Assembly: GCA_030539985.1 (NCBI GenBank)
Contig: JAUNXD010000080.1
Span: 244-7,423 of the forward strand
Origin: Methanobrevibacter sp.
GTDB lineage: Archaea > Methanobacteriota > Methanobacteria > Methanobacteriales > Methanobacteriaceae
Reading direction: 5' to 3'
DNA length: 7,180 nucleotides
The position numbers were made by a program, and so were the translations under genes. The notes below the pieces were generated by a model. That model was not told where the DNA came from. It worked only from the letters and a program-made list of their open reading frames with translations, and ran no database searches. This document shows, one piece after another, positions 1 to 5,120 of the stretch (position 1 is its first letter; every line of letters starts with the position of its first letter).

Positions 1-1527
1 AATAAAAAGGACTCCAGTGAAAAACTTTCCTACGGTAATGACATTAAAGGTCATTTAATGGATTTGCAATCCTTGATTGAACAGGATAAAAACTTATTGG
101 ATGTTCCTTCAGTATGGACTGCCATAAAATTGTTGGAAAAAGACACTATAGTTATTGATAAAGTTAAAGGATCTTCTAAAAGTTCAGAGATTTTCGCTGA
201 AGTTGATAAGGTCAGTACACATCTTCGTGATGTATACAAGGAAAGTCCAGAGGAAGTTATTGCAAATGCAAGATATGCATTTATCGACGGTCTGATGGCG
301 GAATCCGTTAAAAGACCTGCTGTCGAAAAGGAAACTACAACAGATAAAATTGATAAGATTGTTACAAACAGATTATTGGCTCCATTCATATTTATCATAA
401 TTATGTATGCGATGTTCCAATTGACATTTACAATTGGTGCTCCATTCCAGGATATGATTGATGAGGCATTTGGTTTATTGGCTGGATTTATTGCAGGATT
501 CCTCGGTGAAGGATTGCTTTCATCATTCATCTGTGACGGTATCATTGGTGGTGTAGGTGGTGTTCTCACTTTCTTGCCTATTATTATTCTGATGTTCCTG
601 TTCTTAAGTATTTTAGAGGACTGCGGTTACCTTGCAAGGGCGGCATTTACATTGGATATTGTAATGCATAAGATTGTAGGGCTTCATGGTAAGGCTTTTA
701 TTCCGATGATTTTAGGATTCGGTTGTGGTGTGCCAGCTATTATGGCAACAAGAACCATGGAAAACGAAGGGGACCGTATGCTTGCTATGATGCTTGTTCC
801 GTTCATGTCCTGTACTGCAAGACTGCCTATCTACGGTATTTTCATAGCTGCATTTTTCTCTGAAAATCAGGGTCTTATGCTGATTGCGATTTACTTGCTG
901 GGTATTTTTGTGGCTCTTATTGTTGCGGCTATCCTTAAAAGAACAATGTTTAAAGGATTGTCCACTCCGTTTGTAATGGAATTGCCGACATATAAGGTTC
1001 CTTCAATAAAAGGTGTTCTATTGCACACCTGGGAAAAGGTCAAAGGATTCCTAAGAAAAGCAGGTACTCTTATCCTTGCATGTTCAGTAGTATTATGGAT
1101 TTTACAGAATATTTTCCCATGGGGTGGAACAGATCCTCAAATGAGTCTTTTAGGTATGATCGGTACTGTTTTAGCTCCAATATTTGCTCCATTAGGATTT
1201 GGAACCTGGCAGGCTGCTGTAGCAATTATTGCAGGTTTGGCTGCTAAGGAAGTTGTTGTTGCAACATTCGGTACTTTAGCCGGTATGGAGGAAGATGATG
1301 AAGAAGGTATTACAAGTTTAGTGCATGACACATTCACTCCTTTAACAGCATTTTCATTCATGGCGTTTACCTTGCTTTACACTCCGTGTTTTGCAGCTAT
1401 TGGTGCAATCAAACAGGAAACCAACAGTTATAGATGGCCAGCAATCATGTGTGCCATTACATTGGTGACTGCATATATCGTTTCATTCCTGATTTTCCAA
1501 ATTGGAGGATTAGCAGGATTTGCATAG
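1..1527 (+). CDS. feoB: Ferrous iron transporter FeoB, C-terminal part (5' end outside window)
   Basis: FeoB is the inner-membrane Fe2+ permease with an N-terminal G-protein domain. The frame is open from base 1 to the TAG at 1525-1527, giving 508 visible residues. The family is usually about 650-700 aa, so the GTP-binding domain lies outside the window. The visible part begins in the cytoplasmic helical region after the G domain (KLSYGNDIKGHL). The membrane part follows: the TNRLLAPFIF first helix, ILEDCGYLARAAF near residue 205, the conserved cysteine motif GFGCGVPAIMATRT near 239, PFMSCTARLPIYG near 267, the second gate GFGTWQAAVAIIAGLAAKEVV near 400, and CFAAIGAIKQE near 463. The motifs vary slightly: GCGVPA where many FeoBs have GCNVPA, and SCTARLP where many have SCGARLP. 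No frameshift is seen. The ATG at 58 is internal, not the start. feoA follows downstream. Confidence 0.97.
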   Translation, partial: NKKDSSEKLSYGNDIKGHLMDLQSLIEQDKNLLDVPSVWTAIKLLEKDTIVIDKVKGSSKSSEIFAEVDKVSTHLRDVYKESPEEVIANARYAFIDGLMAESVKRPAVEKETTTDKIDKIVTNRLLAPFIFIIIMYAMFQLTFTIGAPFQDMIDEAFGLLAGFIAGFLGEGLLSSFICDGIIGGVGGVLTFLPIIILMFLFLSILEDCGYLARAAFTLDIVMHKIVGLHGKAFIPMILGFGCGVPAIMATRTMENEGDRMLAMMLVPFMSCTARLPIYGIFIAAFFSENQGLMLIAIYLLGIFVALIVAAILKRTMFKGLSTPFVMELPTYKVPSIKGVLLHTWEKVKGFLRKAGTLILACSVVLWILQNIFPWGGTDPQMSLLGMIGTVLAPIFAPLGFGTWQAAVAIIAGLAAKEVVVATFGTLAGMEEDDEEGITSLVHDTFTPLTAFSFMAFTLLYTPCFAAIGAIKQETNSYRWPAIMCAITLVTAYIVSFLIFQIGGLAGFA

Positions 1528-1553
1528 GTGAAATTTATCATTTCACTTTTTTT
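1528..1553 (+). terminator. Hairpin plus T-tract after feoB
   Basis: Immediately after the feoB stop there is a perfect 7-bp inverted repeat, GTGAAAT (1528-1534) and ATTTCAC (1540-1546), with a 5-nt loop, followed at once by seven T (1547-1553) and then AAATTTTT. Archaeal termination depends mainly on T-tracts; the stem may add to it. It would separate feoB from feoA transcription, fully or in part. Confidence 0.6.
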
Positions 1554-1576
1554 AAATTTTTAGTCATAACTAAATA

Positions 1577-1584
1577 TTTATATA
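1577..1584 (+). promoter_or_regulatory. TATA box of feoA
   Basis: TTTATATA at 1577-1584 fits the archaeal box A consensus and is preceded by an A-rich BRE-like stretch (CTAAATA). A start about 25 nt downstream would fall near 1606-1610, giving a roughly 50-nt leader ahead of the feoA ATG at 1658. It lies just after the feoB terminator, which supports an independent feoA promoter. Confidence 0.5.
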
Positions 1585-1609
1585 CTTGATGATACATACT
1601 ATTATCAAG
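1585..1609. promoter_or_regulatory. Imperfect dyad at the feoA transcript start, candidate operator
   Basis: CTTGATGATA (1585-1594) and TATTATCAAG (1600-1609) are reverse complements at 9 of 10 positions, with a 5-nt centre. The dyad begins at the last base flank of the TATA box and covers the expected transcript start. A repressor bound there would block initiation. By context an iron-responsive DtxR-family regulator is a reasonable guess, but the sequence does not match a site I can name. Confidence 0.35.
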
Positions 1610-1657
1610 AAGTTTTTAGTATGCCTAAAAATTTATGTTATAAAATTTGGTGATATT

Positions 1658-1885
1658 ATGAAAACCTTAAAAGATACAAAACCTGGTGAAACAGTTACTT
1701 TGGTTAAATACCATGATACTGGGGATGTTGATTTAAGAAGACATTTGTTAGGAATGGGTTTTGTTAAAGGAGCTAAAATTACTGTTAAAAAAGTAGCTAC
1801 TTTAGGAGATCCTATTGAAATGTCTGTAAAAGGATATGATGTTTGTCTTCGTAAAGAAGAAGCTGAAAACATTGAAGTTGAATAG
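1658..1885 (+). CDS. feoA: FeoA, small SH3-like partner of the FeoB iron transporter
   Basis: FeoA is a small cytoplasmic beta-barrel protein required for Fe2+ uptake through FeoB. The 75-residue product has the normal length and family signature: RRHLLGMGFVKGAKI at 27-41, then GDPIEMSVKGYDVCLRKEEAENIEV at the C-terminus, corresponding to the usual L-x-x-MG-x-x-x-G-x-x-I and DPI-x-x-x-V-x-G-x-x-x-x-LR pattern. The start is the ATG at 1658, because GGTGAT (1649-1654) sits just upstream as a good ribosome binding site. A longer reading from a TTG at 1586 would run through the promoter dyad and add 24 residues foreign to the family. Gene order here is feoB then feoA, with a terminator-like hairpin and an own promoter between them, so feoA may be expressed independently of feoB. 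Confidence 0.95.
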   Translation: MKTLKDTKPGETVTLVKYHDTGDVDLRRHLLGMGFVKGAKITVKKVATLGDPIEMSVKGYDVCLRKEEAENIEVE

Positions 1886-1912
1886 CTTCAATCTTTTCAT
1901 TTATTTTTTTTT
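1871..1912 (+). terminator. Hairpin plus T9 tract at the feoA stop
   Basis: ATTGAAG (1871-1877) and CTTCAAT (1886-1892) form a perfect 7-bp stem whose 8-nt loop contains the feoA stop codon. CTTTTCATTTA and a run of nine T (1904-1912) follow. The T9 is the stronger signal for archaeal termination. Some read-through into the next small gene is possible, since no clear TATA box precedes that gene. Confidence 0.55.
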
Positions 1913-1940
1913 GAATTATTTTTATTAACGGTGTTATATC

Positions 1941-2138
1941 ATGAAATGCAGAATGTGTGGATTCGAGTTTGATGAAAATCAGTTGGAAAACCGTGGATGT
2001 TCCAGTTGCGGCAAACATGGATGCAACAGCATACATTGTCCTAACTGTGGTTTTGCAAACTCTCCCGAACTCAATCAGGAATTTGAATTTATTTCAAAAC
2101 TAAAAGATAGATTGAAAAATAGGAAAGCTACAAATTAA
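1941..2138 (+). CDS. Small cysteine-rich zinc-ribbon protein next to feoA
   Basis: This is a 65-residue soluble protein with three CxxC pairs, C3/C6, C20/C23 and C33/C36, plus C28 and H26/H32. The pattern CRMCG...CSSCG...CPNCG is that of a double zinc ribbon or rubredoxin-like knuckle fold that could bind zinc or iron. The C-terminal third (44-65) is a charged, probably helical tail rich in K and R. The ATG at 1941 has GGTG at 1930-1933 ahead of it. The gene lies 55 bp after feoA on the same strand, behind a T9 tract, and its last 11 bp overlap the end of the oppositely oriented cbiO. I do not know its function. By position it may be an accessory or metal-sensing part of the Feo system; it does not look like FeoC, which is a winged-helix protein. 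Confidence 0.8.
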   Translation: MKCRMCGFEFDENQLENRGCSSCGKHGCNSIHCPNCGFANSPELNQEFEFISKLKDRLKNRKATN

Positions 2139-2973
2139 TTTTTTTAGCTTTTAATATTTCTTCAACTGTTTCTTCAATACTGATTTTTTCACTATCAACA
2201 TTTAATCCGTTTTCTTTTAATTTATACAGTATTTCGGTTGTTACCGGCGCTTTTAGGTGGGCTTTTTTTAACAGTTCCTTATCAGAGAAGATTTGGTGTT
2301 TGTCTCCTTCGGCGATTATTTCTCCATTATATAAAACGAAAATTTTGTCTGCAAAGTGATTAACCATTTCTATGTCGTGTGATGAAATGACAATGCTCAT
2401 GCCCTCATCATTGAGCTTATTTAAGATATTCAAGACTTTATCCACACCTTCCGGATCAAGTCCCGCAGTAGGTTCATCAAGAATCATTATTTCCGGCCTC
2501 ATTGCAACAATACCTGCAATTGCAACTCTTTTCTGCTGGCCTCCACTTAGATGATGAGGTGTTTTATCTTCAAAACCGCTCATACCAACCATTTCAAGTG
2601 ATTCAGTTATTCTGGCATTGACTTCGTCATACTCAAGACCTAAATTCATAGGTCCGAAGGCAACATCTTCCTTAACGGTCGGTGCAAATAACTGGTCGTT
2701 TGGATCCTGGAATACGATTCCCACTTTTTGCCTTACTTTAAGAAGGTCGTCACGTTCATAAACGATTTTTTCACCATCAATTTCAACATGGCCTGAAGTT
2801 GGTTCGCTCAAACCGTTGAAATGTGAAAACAATGTGGATTTTCCTGCACCGTTTGGACCCATAATGGCTATTTTTTCTCCCCTTTTAATTTTGATATTGA
2901 CATTCCTCAATGCTTCAGTCCCATCGGGATATGTAAATGATAAGTTTTTTGTCTCTAAATGAATATGTTCCAT
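2128..2973 (-). CDS. cbiO: ATP-binding subunit CbiO of an ECF-type cobalt/nickel importer
   Basis: This is the ATPase that powers the importer, a cytoplasmic subunit docking on CbiQ. The 281-residue protein has every ABC motif: Walker [10 protein letters not shown] at 39-47, Q-loop FQDPNDQLF at 88-96 (the DPNDQLF form typical of ECF ATPases), signature LSGGQQKR at 142-149, Walker B IMILDEP at 162-168, D-loop AGLD at 170-173 and switch His199. About 60 further C-terminal residues follow, as in other CbiO and EcfA proteins. The ATG at 2971-2973 is set by AGGTGAT at 2977-2983, which overlaps the cbiQ stop, so the two genes (8 bp apart) are translationally close. It is the only ATPase in this cluster, so it presumably works as a homodimer. 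Its 3' end overlaps the convergent zinc-ribbon gene by 11 bp. Confidence 0.95.
   Translation of the reverse strand: MEHIHLETKNLSFTYPDGTEALRNVNIKIKRGEKIAIMGPNGAGKSTLFSHFNGLSEPTSGHVEIDGEKIVYERDDLLKVRQKVGIVFQDPNDQLFAPTVKEDVAFGPMNLGLEYDEVNARITESLEMVGMSGFEDKTPHHLSGGQQKRVAIAGIVAMRPEIMILDEPTAGLDPEGVDKVLNILNKLNDEGMSIVISSHDIEMVNHFADKIFVLYNGEIIAEGDKHQIFSDKELLKKAHLKAPVTTEILYKLKENGLNVDSEKISIEETVEEILKAKKINL
2139..2145 (+). terminator. Possible T7 terminator for the zinc-ribbon gene, inside cbiO
   Basis: A run of seven T directly follows the stop of the zinc-ribbon gene. It doubles as the KKI codons near the cbiO C-terminus on the other strand. No stem precedes it. Archaeal RNA polymerase can terminate on such a tract alone, so it is a weak but plausible signal. 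Confidence 0.3.
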
Positions 2974-2981
2974 AGTATCAC

Positions 2982-3809
2982 CTAATTAATCGCTAAATTT
3001 TGTCCAAAGTAACCTAAGTGTCCGGAATATTTAAATATTATTATTTCCAGGATAACTACAATAATTATTATTGAAAGTAAAAATAGATAATCGCTTTTTT
3101 CGGGAGACCTTTTTTCATCAAACATTTCGGAGGCATCTGAAAATCCACGGCTCACCATACTTTTGTGGACACGCTCTCCCTGTTCATATGATTTCAAAAA
3201 CATCATTCCGATTGTATATCCCACCTGTTTTACCCTCCATTTATAAGGAGTATTTCCATGAATGCTGAAATTTCTTGATTTTTGACTTTTTCTGATGGCT
3301 GAAAGCTCATCAACAAACAGGAACAGAAATCGAACCATGATTGACAGTATCATTGCAAGGTCTCTTGGCATCTTCAATTTTCTAAAGGAACTTGCCATTT
3401 CCTGAAGGGGTGTTGTTGACGAATAGATTATAATTGCTGTTAGGGAAACAATCATGCGAACCAGAAGCAGAATAGCCCAGTTTAAACCAAAATCAGTAAT
3501 ATGTAGCCATGAATAGCTCCAGATTATATTTCCCGGTTGTATGAATGGTTGAAAAATAATTATTGCTCCTCCGAAGGGAAGCAACATCAATAATCTTTTC
3601 GCTGAATCCCAATATGATAGATTAGCAATTTTAAGTATGATTAATAGTATTATCTCTAATATTATTGGTATAAACAGTTCTTTTGAGATGACACATACGA
3701 GAATTGTGAAAATGGTAAAAATTAACTTAATTTTTCCTTCTAAGTTATGTATTGGACTATTTTTTGATGCCAAATCATCAAATCTCATTATCTGTGTTAT
3801 ATCTACCAT
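2982..3809 (-). CDS. cbiQ: Transmembrane coupling subunit CbiQ of the ECF-type metal importer
   Basis: CbiQ is the T-component that couples ATP hydrolysis in CbiO to the substrate-binding CbiM. The 275-residue protein starts with the family-typical [16 protein letters not shown] (18-33). It has hydrophobic segments near 29-60, 73-90, 110-131, 150-167, 193-206 and 241-259. [17 protein letters not shown] (132-148) is the usual CbiQ cytoplasmic stretch. Two coupling-helix motifs of the A-R-G type are recognisable as KSRN (177-180) and VSRG (219-222), the first departing from the consensus. The ATG at 3807-3809 has AGTGA (3816-3820) six bases upstream, a weak GGTGA-like site. It lies 113 bp downstream of the PDGLE subunit gene, behind a terminator-like hairpin, and 8 bp upstream of cbiO. 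A separate Q/O transcript is therefore likely in addition to read-through. Confidence 0.92.
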   Translation of the reverse strand: MVDITQIMRFDDLASKNSPIHNLEGKIKLIFTIFTILVCVISKELFIPIILEIILLIILKIANLSYWDSAKRLLMLLPFGGAIIIFQPFIQPGNIIWSYSWLHITDFGLNWAILLLVRMIVSLTAIIIYSSTTPLQEMASSFRKLKMPRDLAMILSIMVRFLFLFVDELSAIRKSQKSRNFSIHGNTPYKWRVKQVGYTIGMMFLKSYEQGERVHKSMVSRGFSDASEMFDEKRSPEKSDYLFLLSIIIIVVILEIIIFKYSGHLGYFGQNLAIN

Positions 3810-3840
3810 GGCAATTCACTATTATAATATTAAAAATTAT

Positions 3841-3850
3841 TAATATATTA
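3841..3850 (-). promoter_or_regulatory. Possible TATA box for a cbiQ-cbiO transcript
   Basis: TAATATATTA (palindromic, read here on the minus strand) lies about 32-41 bp upstream of the cbiQ ATG. A start about 25 nt downstream would leave a leader of roughly 10 nt that still holds the AGTGA site. The surrounding DNA is very AT-rich, so chance TATA-like words are expected; only its position after a terminator makes it worth listing. Confidence 0.3.
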
Positions 3851-3892
3851 TTATTTTGTTATGCTATTTTTAGTATTTTTCAATTACTTTTT

Positions 3893-3931
3893 AAAAAAAG
3901 AAAAAAAGAGAAATTAAAAAAATTAATTTCT
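3893..3931 (-). terminator. Intra-operon hairpin and double T7 tract after the PDGLE subunit
   Basis: On the minus strand a perfect 9-bp stem, AGAAATTAA (3931-3923) and TTAATTTCT (3917-3909), with a T5 loop overlaps the stop codon of the PDGLE gene. It is followed by two runs of seven T (3907-3901 and 3899-3893) separated by one C. This is the strongest terminator-like structure in the window, and it lies inside the transporter cluster rather than at its end. Confidence 0.65.
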
Positions 3932-4227
3932 GTTTTTAACAACGTATGCGACTCCGTATCCTAAAATAAGGGTTATAAATACGCCCAGTACCAGGGCTAC
4001 TACTTGTAGGATTTGGTTATCGGGGTCATTTGCAAATGCATAATCTGGGAACAGTGCTTCTGGAATTCCATTGATTTCTTCAACTGAGAAATCTTCTGCA
4101 AGTCCTGAATCTTCTGCAGATTTTTCTAATCCGTCAGGGTCACCGGATGCAATGTATGGTGAAAGAACACAGATTATAACACAAATTATGACTGCAACGC
4201 CTATTAAAGCTAACTCTTTATTATCCA
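3923..4227 (-). CDS. PDGLE-domain small membrane subunit (CbiN/NikN-like) of the metal importer
   Basis: This small subunit pairs with CbiM in CbiMNQO/NikMNQO importers and is needed for metal loading in the studied systems. Two membrane helices (about residues 6-22 and 73-97 from this start) flank an acidic extracytoplasmic loop that begins DPDGLEKSAEDSGLAE, the hallmark of the PDGLE domain. The classical CbiN signature (FGGADG) is absent, so the protein is closer to the NikN type. The ATG at 4225-4227 is preferred because GGAG (4238-4241) lies 10 nt upstream. An in-frame ATG at 4241-4243 would add five residues (MEMHN) and overlap cbiM by 14 bp, with only a weak GGA ahead of it. With the preferred start, the ATG begins two bases after the cbiM stop, fitting coupled translation. 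Confidence 0.85.
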
Positions 4228-4229
4228 TA

Positions 4230-4862
4230 TTATGCATCTCCATTATTCCATGCTAGTAAATCCGGTCTGAATTTATCTAGTGCCGCAAGAACGATTACAG
4301 TTAGTACTGCTTCGATTATTCCAATAAAGAAGTGGTATAATACCATTGATGGGATACCAATATTCATTGGGAAAGTTCCTGCAATACCCATTTCAATAGC
4401 GCATGCCAATGCAGCGATAACGGTAGCTAACCATGCTGCAATACCTGCTGCAGGGTATTTTCCTATCATTCCGTTTAATCCTTTGAAGGTGTATAATCCA
4501 ACGAAACCTCCAATGATTGCCATATTCAATACATTTGCTCCTAAAGCAGTAATTCCTCCGTCTCCAAAAATCAATGCTTGGATAAGAAGAACAACAGTAA
4601 ATACAAGAACGGCGGCTTCGGGTGCTAAAAATACAATAGCTACTAGAGCCCCTCCAACCATGTGTCCACTGGTACCGAATGGAATCGGCATGTTCATGGA
4701 CATGATTGCAAATATTCCTGCTGCAAGGACTGCTAAAAGAGGGATACGTTTTTCATCTAAATTGGATCTTGCCCATTTCACTGAGAAGTATAATGCAACG
4801 ATTAAAATTACATAGTATACTAGGCATTGTGCAATAGGTATAAATCCGTCAGGTATATGCAA
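4230..4862 (-). CDS. cbiM: Substrate-binding membrane subunit CbiM of a cobalt/nickel ECF importer
   Basis: CbiM is the S-component that binds Co2+ or Ni2+ and determines specificity. The 210-residue protein opens with MHIPDGFIP. In characterised CbiM/NikM proteins the N-terminal Met and His2 help ligate the metal. A second conserved His lies in FGTSGHMVGGALVAI (63-77), and the later signature FGDGGITALGANVLNM (99-114) is intact. Six or seven hydrophobic segments follow the family pattern. The start codon is TTG (4862-4860); no ATG gives this N-terminus, and GGAGGAA at 4874-4868 on the minus strand is an excellent ribosome binding site 7 nt away. The PDGLE subunit follows two bases after the stop. 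Upstream lies a 258-bp region with a TATA box and repeated AGTAWTACT palindromes. Sequence alone does not settle nickel versus cobalt. Confidence 0.95.
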   Translation of the reverse strand: MHIPDGFIPIAQCLVYYVILIVALYFSVKWARSNLDEKRIPLLAVLAAGIFAIMSMNMPIPFGTSGHMVGGALVAIVFLAPEAAVLVFTVVLLIQALIFGDGGITALGANVLNMAIIGGFVGLYTFKGLNGMIGKYPAAGIAAWLATVIAALACAIEMGIAGTFPMNIGIPSMVLYHFFIGIIEAVLTVIVLAALDKFRPDLLAWNNGDA

Positions 4863-4867
4863 ATTTA

Positions 4868-4874
4868 TTCCTCC
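4868..4874 (-). promoter_or_regulatory. Strong ribosome binding site deciding the TTG start of cbiM
   Basis: On the minus strand GGAGGAA is seven bases upstream of the TTG codon. It is the best SD match in the window and confirms translation from a non-ATG codon, which places His at position 2 as the family requires. Confidence 0.8.
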
Positions 4875-4882
4875 ATTTTCAA

Positions 4883-4928
4883 ATAGTAATACTTTTTTTA
4901 ATTTTATTTATAAATGCAGTATTACTAT
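4883..4928 (-). promoter_or_regulatory. 11-bp inverted repeat bracketing the cbiM TATA box, candidate operator
   Basis: ATAGTAATACT (4883-4893) and AGTATTACTAT (4918-4928) are perfect 11-bp reverse complements, 24 bp apart. Each arm contains AGTAWTACT, itself a 9-bp palindrome around a central A/T. The left arm covers the expected cbiM transcript start (about 4884) and the right arm lies just upstream of the TATA box at 4907-4914, in the BRE region. A regulator on both arms would close the promoter. A nickel or cobalt sensor is likely from context. NikR operators have paired GTATGA-type half-sites, so a NikR-like protein is possible but unproven; the arm spacing here is wider than the E. coli site. 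Confidence 0.6.
4907..4914 (-). promoter_or_regulatory. TATA box of the cbiM operon
   Basis: TTTATAAA on the minus strand is centred about 26 bp upstream of position 4884. A transcript starting there would have a 22-nt leader containing the GGAGGAA site and would run through cbiM and the PDGLE gene. It is the best-placed TATA box in the upstream region. Confidence 0.55.
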
Positions 4929-4930
4929 AA

Positions 4931-4961
4931 CGTATTATTTTTAGTTAATTTAGGTAATATC
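4931..4961 (-). promoter_or_regulatory. Second, degenerate pair of AGTAWTACT-like elements
   Basis: CGTATTATT (4931-4939, 7 of 9 matches to AGTAWTACT) and GGTAATATC (4953-4961, 6 of 9) lie just upstream of the first operator. Their centre-to-centre distance is 22 bp, about two helical turns and equal to that of the two halves of the E. coli NikR site. The matches are weak in AT-rich DNA, so chance is a real alternative. Confidence 0.3.
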
Positions 4962-4974
4962 AAGTTTATTGGGA

Positions 4975-5003
4975 GTTTTATTAAATATTATGGTTAATAA
5001 AAC
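4975..5003. repeat. Perfect 10-bp inverted repeat upstream of cbiM
   Basis: GTTTTATTAA (4975-4984) and TTAATAAAAC (4994-5003) are perfect reverse complements with a 9-nt loop. No T-tract follows on either side, so it is not a clear terminator. It lies between the two AGTAWTACT clusters and would be transcribed only if a start exists further upstream on the minus strand. Confidence 0.5.
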
Positions 5004-5038
5004 CGATAGTTTTCTTGACATTTAATATTTTAATGTTA

Positions 5039-5052
5039 TTTATATATATAAA
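5039..5052. promoter_or_regulatory. Palindromic TATA-like element in the distal cbiM upstream region
   Basis: A 14-bp perfect palindrome of TTTATATATATAAA type could act as a TATA box on either strand. On the minus strand a start near 5020 would give cbiM a leader of about 155 nt. On the plus strand a start near 5075 would run antisense to the end of the polymerase gene. No gene is seen that requires it. Confidence 0.3.
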
Positions 5053-5061
5053 GGTTATTAA

Positions 5062-5102
5062 AGTAATACAAATTAGTATTATTTTTTAAATTTAGTAATA
5101 CT
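5062..5102. promoter_or_regulatory. Distal cluster of three AGTAWTACT elements
   Basis: AGTAATACA (5062-5070, 8 of 9), AGTATTATT (5075-5083, 8 of 9) and AGTAATACT (5094-5102, 9 of 9) lie 180-220 bp upstream of the expected cbiM start. The first two are offset by 13 bp, the same offset as between the elements starting at 4918 and 4931. The cluster sits between the polymerase stop and the palindromic TATA-like element, so it may control a distal promoter or act with the proximal sites by looping. Confidence 0.45.
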
Positions 5103-5120
5103 TCAACGTTAAAAATAAGC

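Noticed and set aside
58..60. ATG as the start of feoB
   Set aside because: The frame is open to base 1 and the upstream codons read as FeoB (KLSYGNDIKGHL); the ATG is internal and the gene is cut by the window edge.
51..569. 172-residue minus-strand ORF opposite feoB
   Set aside because: Low-complexity shadow of the FeoB frame with no family features or upstream signals. The same holds for the other opposite-strand ORFs over feoB, feoA, cbiO, cbiQ, cbiM and the polymerase.
1586..1657. TTG-initiated 24-residue extension of FeoA
   Set aside because: It would run through the TATA-adjacent dyad, lacks an SD and is not part of the FeoA family; the ATG at 1658 has GGTGAT.
3752..3964. Plus-strand 70-residue ORF across the cbiQ/PDGLE gap
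   Set aside because: It covers the cbiQ start, the AT-rich spacer and the terminator; its K-rich tail is the A-tracts of the terminator read in the wrong strand.
4863..5120. Cobalamin riboswitch ahead of cbiM
   Set aside because: No recognisable B12-box or GC-rich multi-stem structure is seen, the predicted leader is only about 22 nt, and this riboswitch class is essentially bacterial.
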